From contig OW964561.2 in NCBI GenBank assembly GCA_943138885.2, forward strand, positions 35,231,182-35,295,181: 64,000 nucleotides of DNA, in the 5' to 3' direction. Under the pieces are notes generated by a model. It was not told where the DNA came from. It searched no databases and was given only the letters and a program-made list of their open reading frames with translations. Every line of letters begins with the position of its first letter. The first letter of the stretch is position 1. The stretch is from Tholera decimalis (Eukaryota; Arthropoda; Insecta; Lepidoptera; Noctuidae). Position numbers and translations under genes: made by a program. Shown piece after piece: positions 10,728 to 22,279 of this stretch.

Positions 10728-11589
10728 GCTGTTTTTTTTTAAAGGCGGAGAATTTTAAATTGAAATAAAGAACAGAAAAATAAGCATGAAATTGGCTTTA
10801 TTTGAGAGATAATTTTATGACATTAATGTTTGAATATAATTTCAGGCATGTGGCCGCCGCGGCTTGCGCGTACATGGCGTAATCTGGATGTCCAATTTTC
10901 ACATACTCTTCTCAGTAAATCGGGACTGTATTTCAGCAATGACGCATCGAATGTTGGCTTTTAACTGCTAAATTGTTTTTGGTTTGTCAGCGTTGACGTG
11001 CGACTTTACATATACCTAGAGAAAATAATCTAAAGGCGTCAAATCGCATGAACGAGGTGGTCAGTTAACAGGTCCATTTCGTGAAATTAATCGTTCGTCA
11101 AACGTTTCTTTCAGTAAATTATTGGTATGGTGCGTTGTGTGGCATGTGGCACCGTCCTGCTGAAACCAACTGAGGCACAAAAAGTTTGTTATCATATCTC
11201 TGTACCGCTCATCATTGACTGTAACATTTTGACCATCATAATTTTTAAAGACATATGGACCAATGATTCCACCGGCCCATAAAGCGCACCAAGCGGTGAC
11301 TTTTTGTGGATATAACGGTGTTTCAACAATGGCTTATGGATTATCATCGCTCCAAATATGGCAATTCTAGTTACTGACATAGCCATTTAACCAAAAGTGT
11401 GCTTCATCACAGAACGAAATGAGCTCGAAATAAATTTGAACAATTTGCAACCGTTGCTCGGGCGTGAGTCTATCCATGATGAATTTCCAAACCAAAATAA
11501 CCTCAAATTGACGTAGAACTGTCAAATTGGCTATTACAGAAAACAGTGTTGCCAATTTAAAGTTCTCCGCCTCTAAAAAAAAACACCAT
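10728..11589 (-). mobile_element. mariner-like element, internally deleted
   Basis: About 31-bp inverted ends: the left end has GTTTTTTTTTAAAGGCGGAG and the right end, on the complementary strand, GTTTTTTTTTAGAGGCGGAG, each continuing into AA(T/C)TTTAAATTG. The interior holds a deleted transposase. At 0.86 kb it is shorter than full-length mariner elements (about 1.3 kb). Confidence 0.75.
10850..11477 (-). pseudogene. mariner-like transposase, central deletion
   Basis: The start codon at 11477 begins MDRLTPEQRLQIVQIYFE, the N-terminal helix-turn-helix. The frame then fuses directly to LISFCDEAHFWLNGYVSN, the region holding the first catalytic Asp, so roughly 100 residues of the DNA-binding and linker region have been lost. 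Further along in shifted frames are the second Asp motif (FQQDGATCHT) and the third (DLTPLDYFLW). Frameshifts and the deletion make it inactive. It could still be moved in trans because both ends survive. Confidence 0.75.
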
Positions 11590-11599
11590 TCAGATAGAT

Positions 11600-12129
11600 A
11601 GAAAGACAGAATATATTCTGTTGTACATTATTATTAAAAAAAAAAAAAATCTGTAAAACCTTTTTGTAAAACATATATTGTGGTGAGAAAATCAATTGTT
11701 AGTTTATTATCGTAGATAGATCATTTAAGACAGTATCTATCTTAAATAATCCACAAACATTTGTTGATTAAAGCGTTCCGCCAGTAAAAAGTTTGTGAAG
11801 ATAAATTCTATTTGGCCATGAGTGTCACTACGTTAACACTTTTCTCCACACAAAGAGATCAATTTAGACTTTGTGTAGGTATAGAGTAAAGTGCAGTAGA
11901 CATTTTCTTCTTTATTGTACCTCGTTCACTTAACATTGAGTACTTACGAGTACCTGACCTTTTAAAATTTATTTTTCACCATACTTTTAGAAACGTTGAA
12001 ATATGCTTTGATAATGTCACATAATATTGTTGCACTTGATAGCTAAATTAAGTTGACAATAACAGTTCTGTCCCCAAAAGGTAACCTACGGAATCCTAAT
12101 AATTATGTATTTGTGAGTTATTATGTATC
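11600..12129. other. no feature recognised
   Basis: An A-run near 11637-11649, then AT-rich sequence with nothing supportable. Confidence 0.45.
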
Positions 12130-14860
12130 AGTTCAACATTTTTAGGGTTCCGTAGCCGAATGGCAAAAAACGGAACCCTTATAGTTTCGACATGTCTGTC
12201 CCTCTGTGTGTCTGTCTGTCCGTCCGTATGTCACAGCCATTTTATGACTATACATGATATGACATGACCATATTAGGACTATACATGTAAAACTTAGTAG
12301 GTAGATGTATTCTGTAAACCGCTTTCCGATTTTAAGAGAAAATTTAAAAAATATTTAAAATAAAGGGGGCTCCTCATACATGGAACTGAAACTGAAAATA
12401 TTTTTGACGTGACAACGTCTTATAATTCGATGAAGCTGGCTGCACGCACGAAAATACATGACTCATGCGGCGTTACCTCGCTCTGAGGCGTTCCATTTAA
12501 GGCTTGAAGTGCAAGCGAGAGCGCGGAACGAGCGACAAAGAGGCACAATCGGCCTCCGCGTTCGGCAGCGTCCGACATCTGTCTCTTTCCTACACATGTA
12601 AAGTCTGAGTATGCGATTCGCAGTAGTGAGCCATCTCGAATGCGCCATTTTTTCAGGTTAGCGGTTCGCTAGCTCAAGGGAACAGGAACCAGCCATCACA
12701 GCATGACACAATTCGTACAGATACTTTTGATCCGTGCTTAGTTCCTTCACAATATTATCAGGTAATACTAGCAAATTGCCAGACACTGCACAAAAAGACG
12801 CTAGAGGTTTACTTTCACAAGCAGCTAGCCGTTTTCCAATAGGTCCTGAATATTCTTTTGGCCCAGATGTGCTACCATCCAGAGACATGAACAAATGACG
12901 AAGCGGTAATTCATTCGCGTGAAGCATACAAACACACCATTGCAACGGTCTCTTTAAATAGTTTTCCAGGTATTGAATGACACCTCCCTTCCAACCTGTA
13001 TTCGTAGCAGTACCATCGCACCCCACACAGATCACCTCTTCCAAGTTCAACCCTTGATTTTCTAACAAAGATATGATAGAATAGACGATCCCTTTGGCAG
13101 TGCCACGACTTGGCGTCATATGTCCCAAATAAATAGATCCCGGCTCTGTGAGAACTGAAATGTGTTCTTGCAAGACTTCTCTGCGGTGGTACCGATTGCC
13201 TATTTTCTCGTTTATGAGTGTTTTGTCCTTTCGTCCATCAAAGTAGATACTTTTTATTACAATCGTATCAATGTCTTTGCTGGCCTTGGTCCGTGCTTTT
13301 GAAACAGCTCTATGAATTTTATTCTTATCAATAACAAGACTTAGATCTTTGGAAGATACCACTACTGCTACTGTTGGCAGCGCCAGAGTGTTCCGATTCA
13401 ACGAAGTAGATGGAGTCTCATTTACAGGCACGTCACTATTCGCAGAAAGCTCTGTTACAGGCGACTGCGGTCGAGGCGGCAACTCGCGCACCGGAACAGG
13501 ATTGGTTTTTAGTGATGCACTGGGAAAACATGCGTGCTCTGACTCTTTCCGATTCACAATTTTCTTGTCTCTGATGTTTTTTTAAAAGTCTTGCTGTTTC
13601 TTTTGTGTCTATACCGCTTATTGCCATTTTTCTATCATCATACAAGCAGCAATATCGAAGAGCTAGTTCGACGATTCCAAAAAGCACTTCACTTTGCTTT
13701 CGTAACTATCATTTATTTTATTTTTGGGATATCTTATCAATGATAGGTATTTGTCGAAATATGATTTCAGCAATTGGGTAACTCGTACGTTGGAAACGAT
13801 AGGAATCGAAGCTTTGGTCCAAATCGTATCAAGTTTTCCAGAAACGATTGAAAAAACTTCTGTGTTAGAAGGATCTTTCCCATTCTTCTGTAGTTTTAGT
13901 TCATTTTTAGTAACCAAAATGAATTTGATAACGTCGCTTATCACTGGTAACTGGCGATCGTCAAGTTCTTTATATGATCCCAAAATAGCACAAGTAGTCT
14001 CACTTCGTCTTGAACCCATTATTATATATAACAAAAACACGTATTTTATCACAAGGAAGTGCAGAGCGACACCTTACAGCAATAAAACCGCAATAGAAAT
14101 GAGACGAACTGCCTCACGGTAGAAGTAGAGAATTTAAGAAAAACAAGTCAAAACATGAATTTTGCGAGTTTGTTCCAAACCAATTCCTAACAGAAAAAAT
14201 CCTGTCGTTGCCTGCAAATCATAACTTAGGGTTTCACTATCAATGAAATAAAAAATAAAATGGGAATAATGTACATAGAATAGACGACATTGACTGGAGG
14301 GTTATTTAAGTGATAAAAAAATTAAAAAAAAATGCCGGTAGAACCCTCAAGATATTTTTTTATGTTTTTTTTTTTTATTTTCGGGACACCCTAATAGACA
14401 GGTCCTTAAAAATGACATTAAGGTTTCTAAAATGACTTTTTCATAAAGTTAATCGTTTAAAAGATATACGCTTCCAAAGTGGTAAAACGTGTCCCCCCTC
14501 TAACTTCTATAATAATGAAGTGAAAAATCTAAAAAACCATATGTTGTAGATCTTAATGTAAACTTTCAACCAAAATTGGTTTGAACGAGATCGAGTAAGC
14601 AGTTTTTGAGATACAGTATATTTTCTAAAACCGCAAATATAACTTTGTAATTCATACAAATACTATGAAAAACAAAGTTATTTGGCGTAGTTGTAAAAAT
14701 TGTAAATAAGCTAGTTTTAAGAAATTTTTAAGTTTTTTGGTTTTTTTTTTTCAAATAAATATATTAAGTATATTATATTATTATAGTTACTACGGAACCC
14801 TTCATGGGCGAGTCCGACTCGCACTTGGCCAATTTTTTAGTTAATTTTAATATATTTTAA
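12130..14860 (+). repeat. AGGGTTCCGT...ACGGAACCCT dispersed repeat, interrupted
   Basis: The left part is 12137-12405 (AGGGTTCCGTAGCCGAATGG; GTCTGTCTGTCCGTCCGTAT) and the right part about 14395-14850, ending CTACGGAACCCTTCATGGGC then GAGTCCGACTCGCACTTGGC. The same two parts lie together without interruption at 60.94-61.55 kb, so about 2 kb (roughly 12405-14395) has been inserted here. The 12-bp inverted motif AGGGTTCCGTAG/CTACGGAACCCT sits near the ends. Confidence 0.75.
12590..14019 (-). pseudogene. transposase-like protein of an unnamed family, broken
   Basis: The gene probably starts at 14019 (MGSRRSETTCAILGSYKEL). Frame 1 runs to about 13690, where it shifts in a T/A run; frame 2 (LFGIVELALRYCCLYDDRKM) runs to about 13575 and shifts in an A run; frame 3 runs from 13557 to a TAA at about 12658, after which the same frame continues with MAHSRWLTTANRILRLYM before homology is lost near 12595. 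Recognisable blocks are EHISVLTEPGSIYLGHMTPS, EEVICVGCDGTATNTGWKGG, RPLQWCVCMLHANELPLRHL and STDQKYLYELCHAVMAG. From memory, proteins with these blocks are numerous in aphids and cnidarians and are uncharacterised; high copy number suggests a mobile origin. Conserved acidic residues in VGCDGT could belong to an RNase H-like fold, but this is inference. No intron is seen. Confidence 0.6.
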
Positions 14861-14984
14861 TTTTAATATAAAAAAAAATAAAGCATGTTTTTGAATGGTT
14901 ATATTTTTAGCATGTATGGATGCTGTACTATTGCGAGTTAACGGGAACGCCATCTGTTAGTTAACATACTGTATACTAAAGCTC

Positions 14985-15200
14985 TACTATATATGCACTC
15001 GCGCGGGGCTTCGTTCGCACGGATTATATCACGATAAAATACCACCCTCCATCATTTGCAGTCGGCTATAAAGATTTTTCAAGCTTCATGCTACGTCTAT
15101 ACCAAATTTCATCCAAATACACACAGTACTTTCGAAGATTAGCGCGTTTAAGCAAACAAACAAACAAAGAAACATTTCTGCTTTTCACTATTAGTAGGTA
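14985..15200 (+). repeat. dispersed repeat with GGGGCTTCGTT...GCAGTCGG modules
   Basis: Contains GCGCGGGGCTTCGTTCGCAC, CATTTGCAGTCGGCTATAAA, TATACCAAATTTCATCCAAA and TTAGCGCGTTTAAGCAAACA. The same order occurs at 51.14-51.35 kb. It looks like a LINE- or SINE-type 3' module. Confidence 0.65.
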
Positions 15201-16404
15201 TAAATAACTATGTCCACTCTGTCTGCATAATTTTAGTAAAAAGGGGAACAGAGTTATTGTTTCACGTATTTACGTAGATCTAGATTTAAAGCGTCTTCTT
15301 ACACTGAAAATATTATAAATCATTTTACGATATTTCCCCAATATTATCCTTGCACATAAGTGTTACTTTACATTTTCCAAAATTAATAACTCTTTGAAGT
15401 TGACTTTGATAGTTGTTTGATTAAAAATCTCATAATATTCGTGACACTAGCTTATTGATTAACATGAACTATCATTTACTTTCATTTTAATGAACATTTT
15501 CAAAATACTCTAGGTATTTGGTTTCATTAATATATATTCAGTTAAATGGCAATAATATAAACCTCATCTAATTAAAACGACTCATTTTGGAATTAGTTAT
15601 CACACTTTGAAACTATTTCAGATTAATATTTAATAAGCTGTGCCCGTGACTTTGTCTGCTTTGTTTGGTACCATCTGGTACCATTTAAAAATTTAAGTAT
15701 TATTCGCTATAAGTAGAAACAGACTCAATTTCATATAGTTTTTGTAGTTTTAGTCCCATTATAAGAACACAAGCTGTGTTAAAAAGTTAAGTGGTTTTTA
15801 GTACAATTCTTAGTGTAATTGGGACTACTACAGACTATACTTACTACTATTGCAATATTCTTCCAATACAGGTAACTAGCAACTTGACCTGTACTGAAGA
15901 ATAGTTGCTTATTAGCTTATGTCAGGCGCTCGTTGAAAAAGATGCGGCGTGTTGTTGCGCAGGCAACCTGAATATTAGCATTTGTGAAGTTACATTGCGT
16001 GCTCGCAGCAACCAGCAAATTATCTCGCGTTTCGCGTCTCACTAGTCAGATAATAGGATGATTCGAAGACAATTTTAAAAATAGTGTCATACTTCTGGAA
16101 ACAAATGGTACACTTCAGCAGCAGGTTAATGAACTGGAGCAAAGGTTACTGCTGCGCGATAAACAATTAATGATTATTCGTCATTTTTAAAATCATATTA
16201 AAACCATGTAAGTTATTGTTTGAGATGATCTTTTAAAGAAAACAGCACTCAGATTGTGATTGAGTGGGCGTGCTAGACACTACAAGCATTTGTCAGGTAT
16301 GGTATATCACAGAATAGCTGTACCTTCTTTAAGGAGCTCAACGACTTAAAACATAGTGTATTACATTCTTTTTGACTTGACGAACAATATCGACGCTGTA
16401 AAGG
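15201..16404. other. no gene; short repeat resemblance at 16270-16390
   Basis: AT-rich. Between 16270 and 16395, CAAGCATTTGTCAGG, TAAGGAGCTCAACGA and GACGAACAATATCG match in order to 50.92-51.00 kb, marking a shared unclassified repeat. Otherwise nothing is recognised. Confidence 0.45.
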
Positions 16405-16850
16405 AAAAATTATCCAAGCGACATCAGACTAACTTTACAGTAGAGCAGTTTAAAGTTTGAATTTTCAGAAAAAAAATCGTGTAAATTCTTGTAATGGTCC
16501 AAAAAGCCTAATTCTTAGAAATTTATTTGGATATTTTTTTTATCTACATTATATTATACGTAACTATTAAAAATAATGCTTAGTTTTAAAGTTAGTGTCG
16601 CTTAGTAAAATTTTCCCTAAAAGTAGAAACGGGAAAAATTGACTAACCGACAAGCTTTGATTAAGAATTTATATCTGAGTAAAAGTTGCCTTACCAAAAA
16701 AAGTGAACTCTCGCGAACTTCAAAATGTCGAAGCGACATCAAAAGTCATCGTAGAAGGACGTGAGTAAGACCAAACGACGCAGAAAAATCAGGCGATTCC
16801 AACAATGTATATAACTCAAAATGGCCAAAAATGTCGCTTGGATAATTTTT
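16405..16850. mobile_element. MITE with perfect 20-bp terminal inverted repeats
   Basis: AAAAATTATCCAAGCGACAT at 16405-16424 and its exact complement at 16831-16850. The 446-bp interior has no coding capacity and repeats the subterminal word AAGCGACATC at about 16730. No target duplication could be fixed, so the superfamily is open. Confidence 0.75.
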
Positions 16851-16914
16851 ACTTATAATTATATACCCGGACTTTTAATTCGATACTTTAATAATTTAAT
16901 TCGAAATCTGTCAA

Positions 16915-17290
16915 GCCTTTTTTCCCAATTATGTTGGGGCCGGCTTCCAGTCTAACCGATGCAGCTGAGTATTCGTATTCATACTCCCTATTTGACCACC
17001 AGAACCCTGTAACTGGGTAACACGATACCACTTGGTCAGACCAGTGTCAGATTTTCGAGGTATTCCTCGAAGCGCTACCATTTTGAAGCGCACTTAATGA
17101 AGCGCTCCTTTTTATTCCTCGGAGCGCTCCTTTTAGTAGCGCTCCCGATACCATGTTATCGGAAAAGGAGCGCTCCGAGGAATAAAAAGGAGCGCTTCAT
17201 TAGGTGCGCTTCAAAATGGTAGCGCTTCGAGGAATACCTCAGATTTTCTGGCTTCTGTTCTGACTAAGCTAATAAATGCTGTAAAATAAA
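16915..17290 (+). repeat. SINE interrupted by a foldback element
   Basis: Left part 16915-17056 with TTTTTTCCCAATTATGTTGG, GGCCGGCTTCCAGTCTAACC and CAGCTGAGTATTCG; right part resumes at 17241 (AGATTTTCTGGCTTCTG). Related pieces lie at about 7055 and 22975. Confidence 0.65.
17057..17240. mobile_element. foldback MITE, 78-bp arms, 8-bp target duplication
   Basis: Left arm 17057-17134 and right arm 17163-17240 are complementary at 77 of 78 positions. The 28-nt centre contains a further CCGATA/TATCGG pair. AGATTTTC at 17049-17056 is repeated exactly at 17241-17248, an 8-bp target duplication typical of hAT-type elements. Within the arms the palindrome AGCGCT recurs every 14-21 bp. Confidence 0.88.
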
Positions 17291-17329
17291 TAAAAGTTTA
17301 CTGGAGATAATTCAACTCACTGTTCCAGG

Positions 17330-17750
17330 CTATGGTAGTCGTTTGTGCAATACGCTTATGGAATTATATATACAGTGTGTTAGGTTAAACGAGGTACTTA
17401 TTGAAGGAGGGTATTCAGTATTCGATTCTGGTCCAAAATATGTGAAAAACCTATAGCTTACATTTTTGACGTAATTGTCCAATATAATACATTTATCATG
17501 TACACTAAGGAGCAAGAGGTGAATGAACTTGCAAACAGTACCTAAAGTAATCACGTGGCAAAACACGGCCCGTTCCTGCCAAAAAGGAAGCTCGTGTGTA
17601 AACTCCGCCCCCGTGGGAGTCCCCCCGAGGACTTTTGGTATAGTTCTGTCTGTTATTTAACAGTGTTTTTTTTGTTCATATTTTTATTAGTATCATGTAA
17701 GCATACACTATTGTAGGTTTGAATATGTCCCTCGTTTAAACTAACATACT
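17330..17750. other. no feature recognised
   Basis: Open stretches here are short and have no recognisable protein similarity. Confidence 0.4.
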
Positions 17751-17751
17751 G

Positions 17752-17786
17752 TATATCGACGGTCCCTACGTATAAAAAGACATGTC
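17752..17786 (+). repeat. left terminal inverted repeat
   Basis: Begins TATATCGACGGTCCCTACGT and continues to the GACATGTC palindrome. It pairs with 22669-22703. Confidence 0.8.
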
Positions 17787-18156
17787 GAAATTGGCATTTT
17801 TTTTTATTGTATCATTGGCTTTAGATTATCTATGCGCACATACTGATGTACGATTTTTTTTTTTTTTTATTTACCTTGTTTTACAAATCGTATAAAAGAA
17901 CAAGTATTATAAATACAACGAATAAGTGTCGTAGATGCGGACATCTATACATATCTTTTTGTACGGTGTTTTAAAATGCGCGCCACTCGGTGCGAACGCG
18001 GTCTTGTCAGACATATCGCCATTTAGGGAGTTCCCCGAACGAGACAGGTCGATGCGTGTTCGTGTGATGAAACAATTTAATAATTTGATACAGTTTAGAT
18101 TTAGTGGTGTGTTATTTAGTTATAAGTGCTCATATTACCTTCAACAATACACAAAC

Positions 18157-20986
18157 ATGAATAACAGCAGATCAAAGTTATTGGTGGATATTGCAAACTC
18201 CAGAAATAATGTTATTTGCGTTTCTGAAGCACAAGATTTAATTAATTATATCGATAAAGCTAATGAGGGTAAGTACCTAGTATTCCAAATAAGTATACAT
18301 TAAACGCTCAAAAATACCAAAAACCGATTTAATATCATTCTTAGTTGTTTTTATAACCTAGAACGGCAGATTATCAGTGTAGAAGCGGTCATATCAGACA
18401 TGTCCGCTTATACTATGACTTAGTAATTGCGTCATTTGTTTTTCACAAATAACAATAATAAATTGTATGCTTCTTTCAAATATGCTTTCCTAAATAATTG
18501 TTACAAAGAAAATAACTTCTTATTGTTATCAAAGTAAATGAAGTTATGTTTTACATGTTTGTTTTTACGCGTAACTCTTAATATTTTTATGGATTTGTTA
18601 TTATTTACGGTTACTTACTGTTCAATAAACATTTTTTTTAGTGAAGAGATTTGTGTTCCTCTGTGTAATGATTACTTATAGCTTGTTTTTTTTTTTAGAC
18701 TCACGTCGTGTTTATTCCGAAAGCAGTATTTTAATGGATCTTGAGGAAGTTTCTAACGACGAAAATCAAGTTGTTGAAGCACACAGTAACGGAGAACAAA
18801 ATCATACAGCAACTAATATATTATTATCGCAAAGTGATTTAAATTATATAATTGAGACGGTAGGGGAAATTTCGAATGATGGAATTGAAAATTGCTTTCT
18901 AGACACACCAGTTTGTGAAAATGAAACACCACGACACATACCTGAAAATGACAATGACACACCTATTTGTGGAAATGAAACAACACGACTAGTACCTGAA
19001 AATGATGATAAAGAATCTTTGGTTACAACACCAATGCCAAGTCCATGCAGGACTTTTGGGGACACCGTAAGTGAGTTTAACTATTTGAGTGAGAGTAGCG
19101 CTATTCTTTCTGATACCACCTTAAGATCAAGCCCGTTAGGATCTAGCGAAATGTCTGGTTCATCAACACCGCACCATCGAAAAAAAAAAGCGTCAGTATG
19201 TGAAAAAAGCAATAACAAGAAACAGAATTACTAACAAATCTTACTGGCTAGATGAAAAAAGGAAGATGCTCGTTAATTTGGGTGAAGCCCATACATCTCG
19301 ATCTGGCAAACAACAAATGGCAAAACAAATAAAGGGTCCATGTTCATCTAACTGTTGATTAAAATGTTTTGATAAGTTTGATATTCTATCTCGCCAAAAT
19401 ATATTTAAAACCTTTTGGAATCTAGGTAACCATTCACAGCAGTGGTCGTTTATTGCTTCACATATGAAAGAAATAAGAAAAAAACAATGGACAGAGGGTT
19501 CCAAGAGGTTAAATGTTTTTAAGTTTTTTTTGCCGCTTTTGTCTGGTAATGGTCACAAAGAAAAGATTATGGTATGCAAAACCATGTTTAAAAATACATT
19601 TTCGATAAGTAACACTTTCATACAATCTGCCATCGACAAGCATGATAAAAATACGGGTATTTGTATTAAAGATATGAGGGGATTTCATTCAAATCATCCA
19701 ACTATTAAAAATGCGCCAATGAAAGAAAGTGTAATTCAACATGTTAAAAGTTTTGCGCCCATAGAAAGTCATTATATTCGCAAAGACTCAAACAAACAGT
19801 ATTTAGATTGTGAATTAACTTTTAAAAAAATGTACGATCTATATACCGTATGGTGTAAAGAACTGAATTTAACTAAAAATTTAGCTGCTTCTGTGAGACA
19901 ATACAAAGATATTGTTAACAAAGAACTAAACATAGCTTTAAAAAAGACCAATGCGACCTGTGCCATGCAATGAAAAATAACACCTCGCCAACTTATGACG
20001 ATAAACTGAAACATAAGTCACACATTGATAACAAAAAACTTGCCAGGGAATTGAAAAATGTTGATAAAATTGAAGCTCAATCGAATCCTTCCGATATTTG
20101 CACAGCGATGTTTGACTTCCAAAAAATAAATAACACTCCACATGGCGAAATTAGTGTGCTGTATTATAAAAGAAAATTATCAGTATATAATTTCACTGTT
20201 TTTGACGCCGGATTAAAGAAAGCTACGTGTTACATGTGGGATGAAACAATTGCTAAACGTGGCGCCAATGAACTGGCTAGTTGTTTGTTTTCTTTCGTTG
20301 ACAACAAGGTTAAAGCTGGAGTCAAAGATTTTAGATTCTGGTCAGACAACTGTGCTGGTCAGAACCGCAATCGCATTGTTTTTTTTATGTACTTATATGC
20401 GAGCGATAGATTTAAAGTAAATGTGTCCCATCGATTCCTAGAAAAGGGCCACACCCAAAATGAGGCGGATAGCGTTCACGCATTAATAGAGCGAACAGCA
20501 AAAAATAAACTAAATTACTCACCAGATGAATGGTACACACTGGTTCGTTGGGCTAAACAGAATAGTCCACCATATACAGTTGTAGAAGTAGACCAAGACT
20601 TGGTCTTGGATTTTAAAGCTTGGCTGCATACAAAAAACTGGGCAAAAGAGACAAATTCAGAGAAAATTTCTTGGAATAAGGTAAGAGAAGTAAAAGTGCA
20701 AGGAAATAATCCAGACATAATAGAATTTAAATACGACTTTTCTGAAGAAAATTATAGAAAACTTAACTGTAGCAATCAATCGAAATTGACTAGAGGGAGG
20801 AAAAAGAAGGAACAAGAACTAATTCTAGAGAAGGTGTACAATAATCCTATTCCTATCACAGAAGTCAAATATAAAGACTTGCTTAGTTTATGCGATACTT
20901 TGATTATTCCTAATAAGTATCATGACTTTTATAGAAGCCTTAAGCATAGTGAGCAAGAACAGGGCAATGACGACGAAGATTGCTAA
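18157..20986 (+). pseudogene. DUF7869-type transposase-like gene, two exons, three lesions
   Basis: Exon 1 is 18157-18268 (MNNSRSKLLVDIANSRN...), donor GTAAGT; exon 2 starts at 18699 after a T-rich tract and AG, and the join completes a GAC codon. An acidic, Ser/Thr-rich segment follows. Lesions: a frame change in the run of ten A at 19180-19189, a TGA at 19356-19358, and a one-base loss near 19938. Beyond the last lesion the frame stays open to 20986. Conserved family blocks are IESHYIRKDSNKQYLDCELT, a Cys pair near 19950, VYNFTVFD, FRFWSDNCAGQNRN and GHTQNEADSVHALIE. The acidic residues in these three motifs are spaced like a DDE/D nuclease triad; that reading is inference. DUF7869 proteins are common in insects and lack an assigned function. 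The intron shows this is not a processed copy. An upstream in-frame ATG at 17935 is a less likely start. Confidence 0.72.
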
Positions 20987-21072
20987 ATTTATCTTTACTT
21001 TTTATACATTTTGTTTTGTTATTTAACTGCTAAGGAAACTTTATTAGTAATAAGATGAATCAGTCTGAATAA

Positions 21073-21290
21073 ACCTGTGATGATTTTTAAAAGTTACCAA
21101 TTAGGTGTTAAAGATGAGGCACATACTCAAACAATGCTGTGATGATTATTAAATTTTACTAATTAATAAGTCGATAGGTAGTTAATTAAGCTGAGGTACC
21201 TACTTCATAAAACTGTGATGATAATTAAATACTAGGTACAAATTGCATTGCTAGACATGATCAGGATGAGGCACATGCTTAATATTAAAA
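21073..21290 (+). repeat. diverged tandem units downstream of the DUF7869 gene
   Basis: CTGTGATGATTTTTAAAA, CTGTGATGATTATTAAAT and CTGTGATGATAATTAAAT recur at 60-80 bp spacing, with GATGAGGCACAT twice. AATAAA lies just upstream at about 21068. Confidence 0.6.
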
Positions 21291-21513
21291 TTGTTCATTA
21301 CTAATATTAGACAACAGTGATTTTTTATGTTTAGTTCATACTTCAGTGAGTCTATAGGTACCTATTATTTAGATGCTAAGATGATTGTTTTTTAATAATA
21401 GATAATGTTGAATTTATAAACCTTGTTTAATTAATAAAACACAAACCTGATTATTTTAAAAGACATGTCTTTATTTACATTACAAGAACTATAGTCCTAC
21501 CCCGAATGACTAA

Positions 21514-22255
21514 GACCCCTCTTTGAGGAGTGGCTAGATCGGCATCACGGCATCCTGACCTACCGCATGACGCAGGTCCTCACCGGACACGGAAGTTTCG
21601 GAAGGTACCTGTGTCTGATGGGTAAGGAAGAGACGCCTGGGTGTCACCACTGCGAGGGTCGCCCTGAGGACACAGTCGAGCACACGGTGCAGGACTGCCC
21701 AGCTTGGGCAGAGCACCGACGTGTCCTCACGGCGACAATAGGCGGAGACCTCTCGCGCCCTGCCTTGGTCGAGGCCATGCTGCGGGGCGAGAGGGAGTGG
21801 GAAGCGGTCGCCTCCTTCTGCGAAGCAGTCATGCTTCCGAAGGAGGAGGCGGGCCGCGTGAGGGAGAGGATGGCGTCCTCCCTCCAGCCCAGCCGCAGTG
21901 GTAGACGCCCACGGCATCGGACGTCGGCCGAAGATCTCCGGCCACCGTAGGCGCGGGCATGCGGACAGCGAGTAAAGGGCAACTCGCTGTCCGACCATGG
22001 ACCATGCCCGGGTCGACGGCGCGTCGTGTTCCACGCGCGCCTCAAAGAGCGTCAGCAACATGACGAGGCCCCCTCTGCAGAGGGCCGAAGCCCGCCGGGG
22101 TCGTGGGACTCATCCCGTTACCGTGGCCCCGGTATGTAAAGGGTTATTGAAGGAACACCGTGGATTTTAGTCAGTAAAAGTCTGACAGTCCCTCCCACCC
22201 TGCCCGGAGTGGGAGGACTTATTTGATAATTTTACCAGGTTAAAAAAAAAAAAAA
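21514..22255 (+). mobile_element. 5'-truncated R1-clade LINE with 14-bp target duplication
   Basis: CCCCGAATGACTAA precedes the insert (21500-21513) and follows its poly(A) (22256-22268 onwards). The insert carries the last part of ORF2, the 3' UTR with the GTCAG/CTGAC stem-loop (22170-22186) and 13 or so A residues. It is nearly identical to the 3' end of the full-length copy at 34.85-40.86 kb. Confidence 0.92.
21516..21950 (+). pseudogene. R1 ORF2 C-terminal fragment
   Basis: In frame from the truncation point: PLFEEWLDRHHGILTYRMTQ to the stop at 21950. It contains the C-terminal zinc-binding motif of R1-type ORF2 (CHHCEGRPEDTVEHTVQDCP; C-x2-C-x8-H-x4-C). It has no endonuclease or polymerase part and lies in the 3' region of the DUF7869 transposon. 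Confidence 0.9.
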
Positions 22256-22279
22256 CCCCGAATGACTAAAACCACGTAT

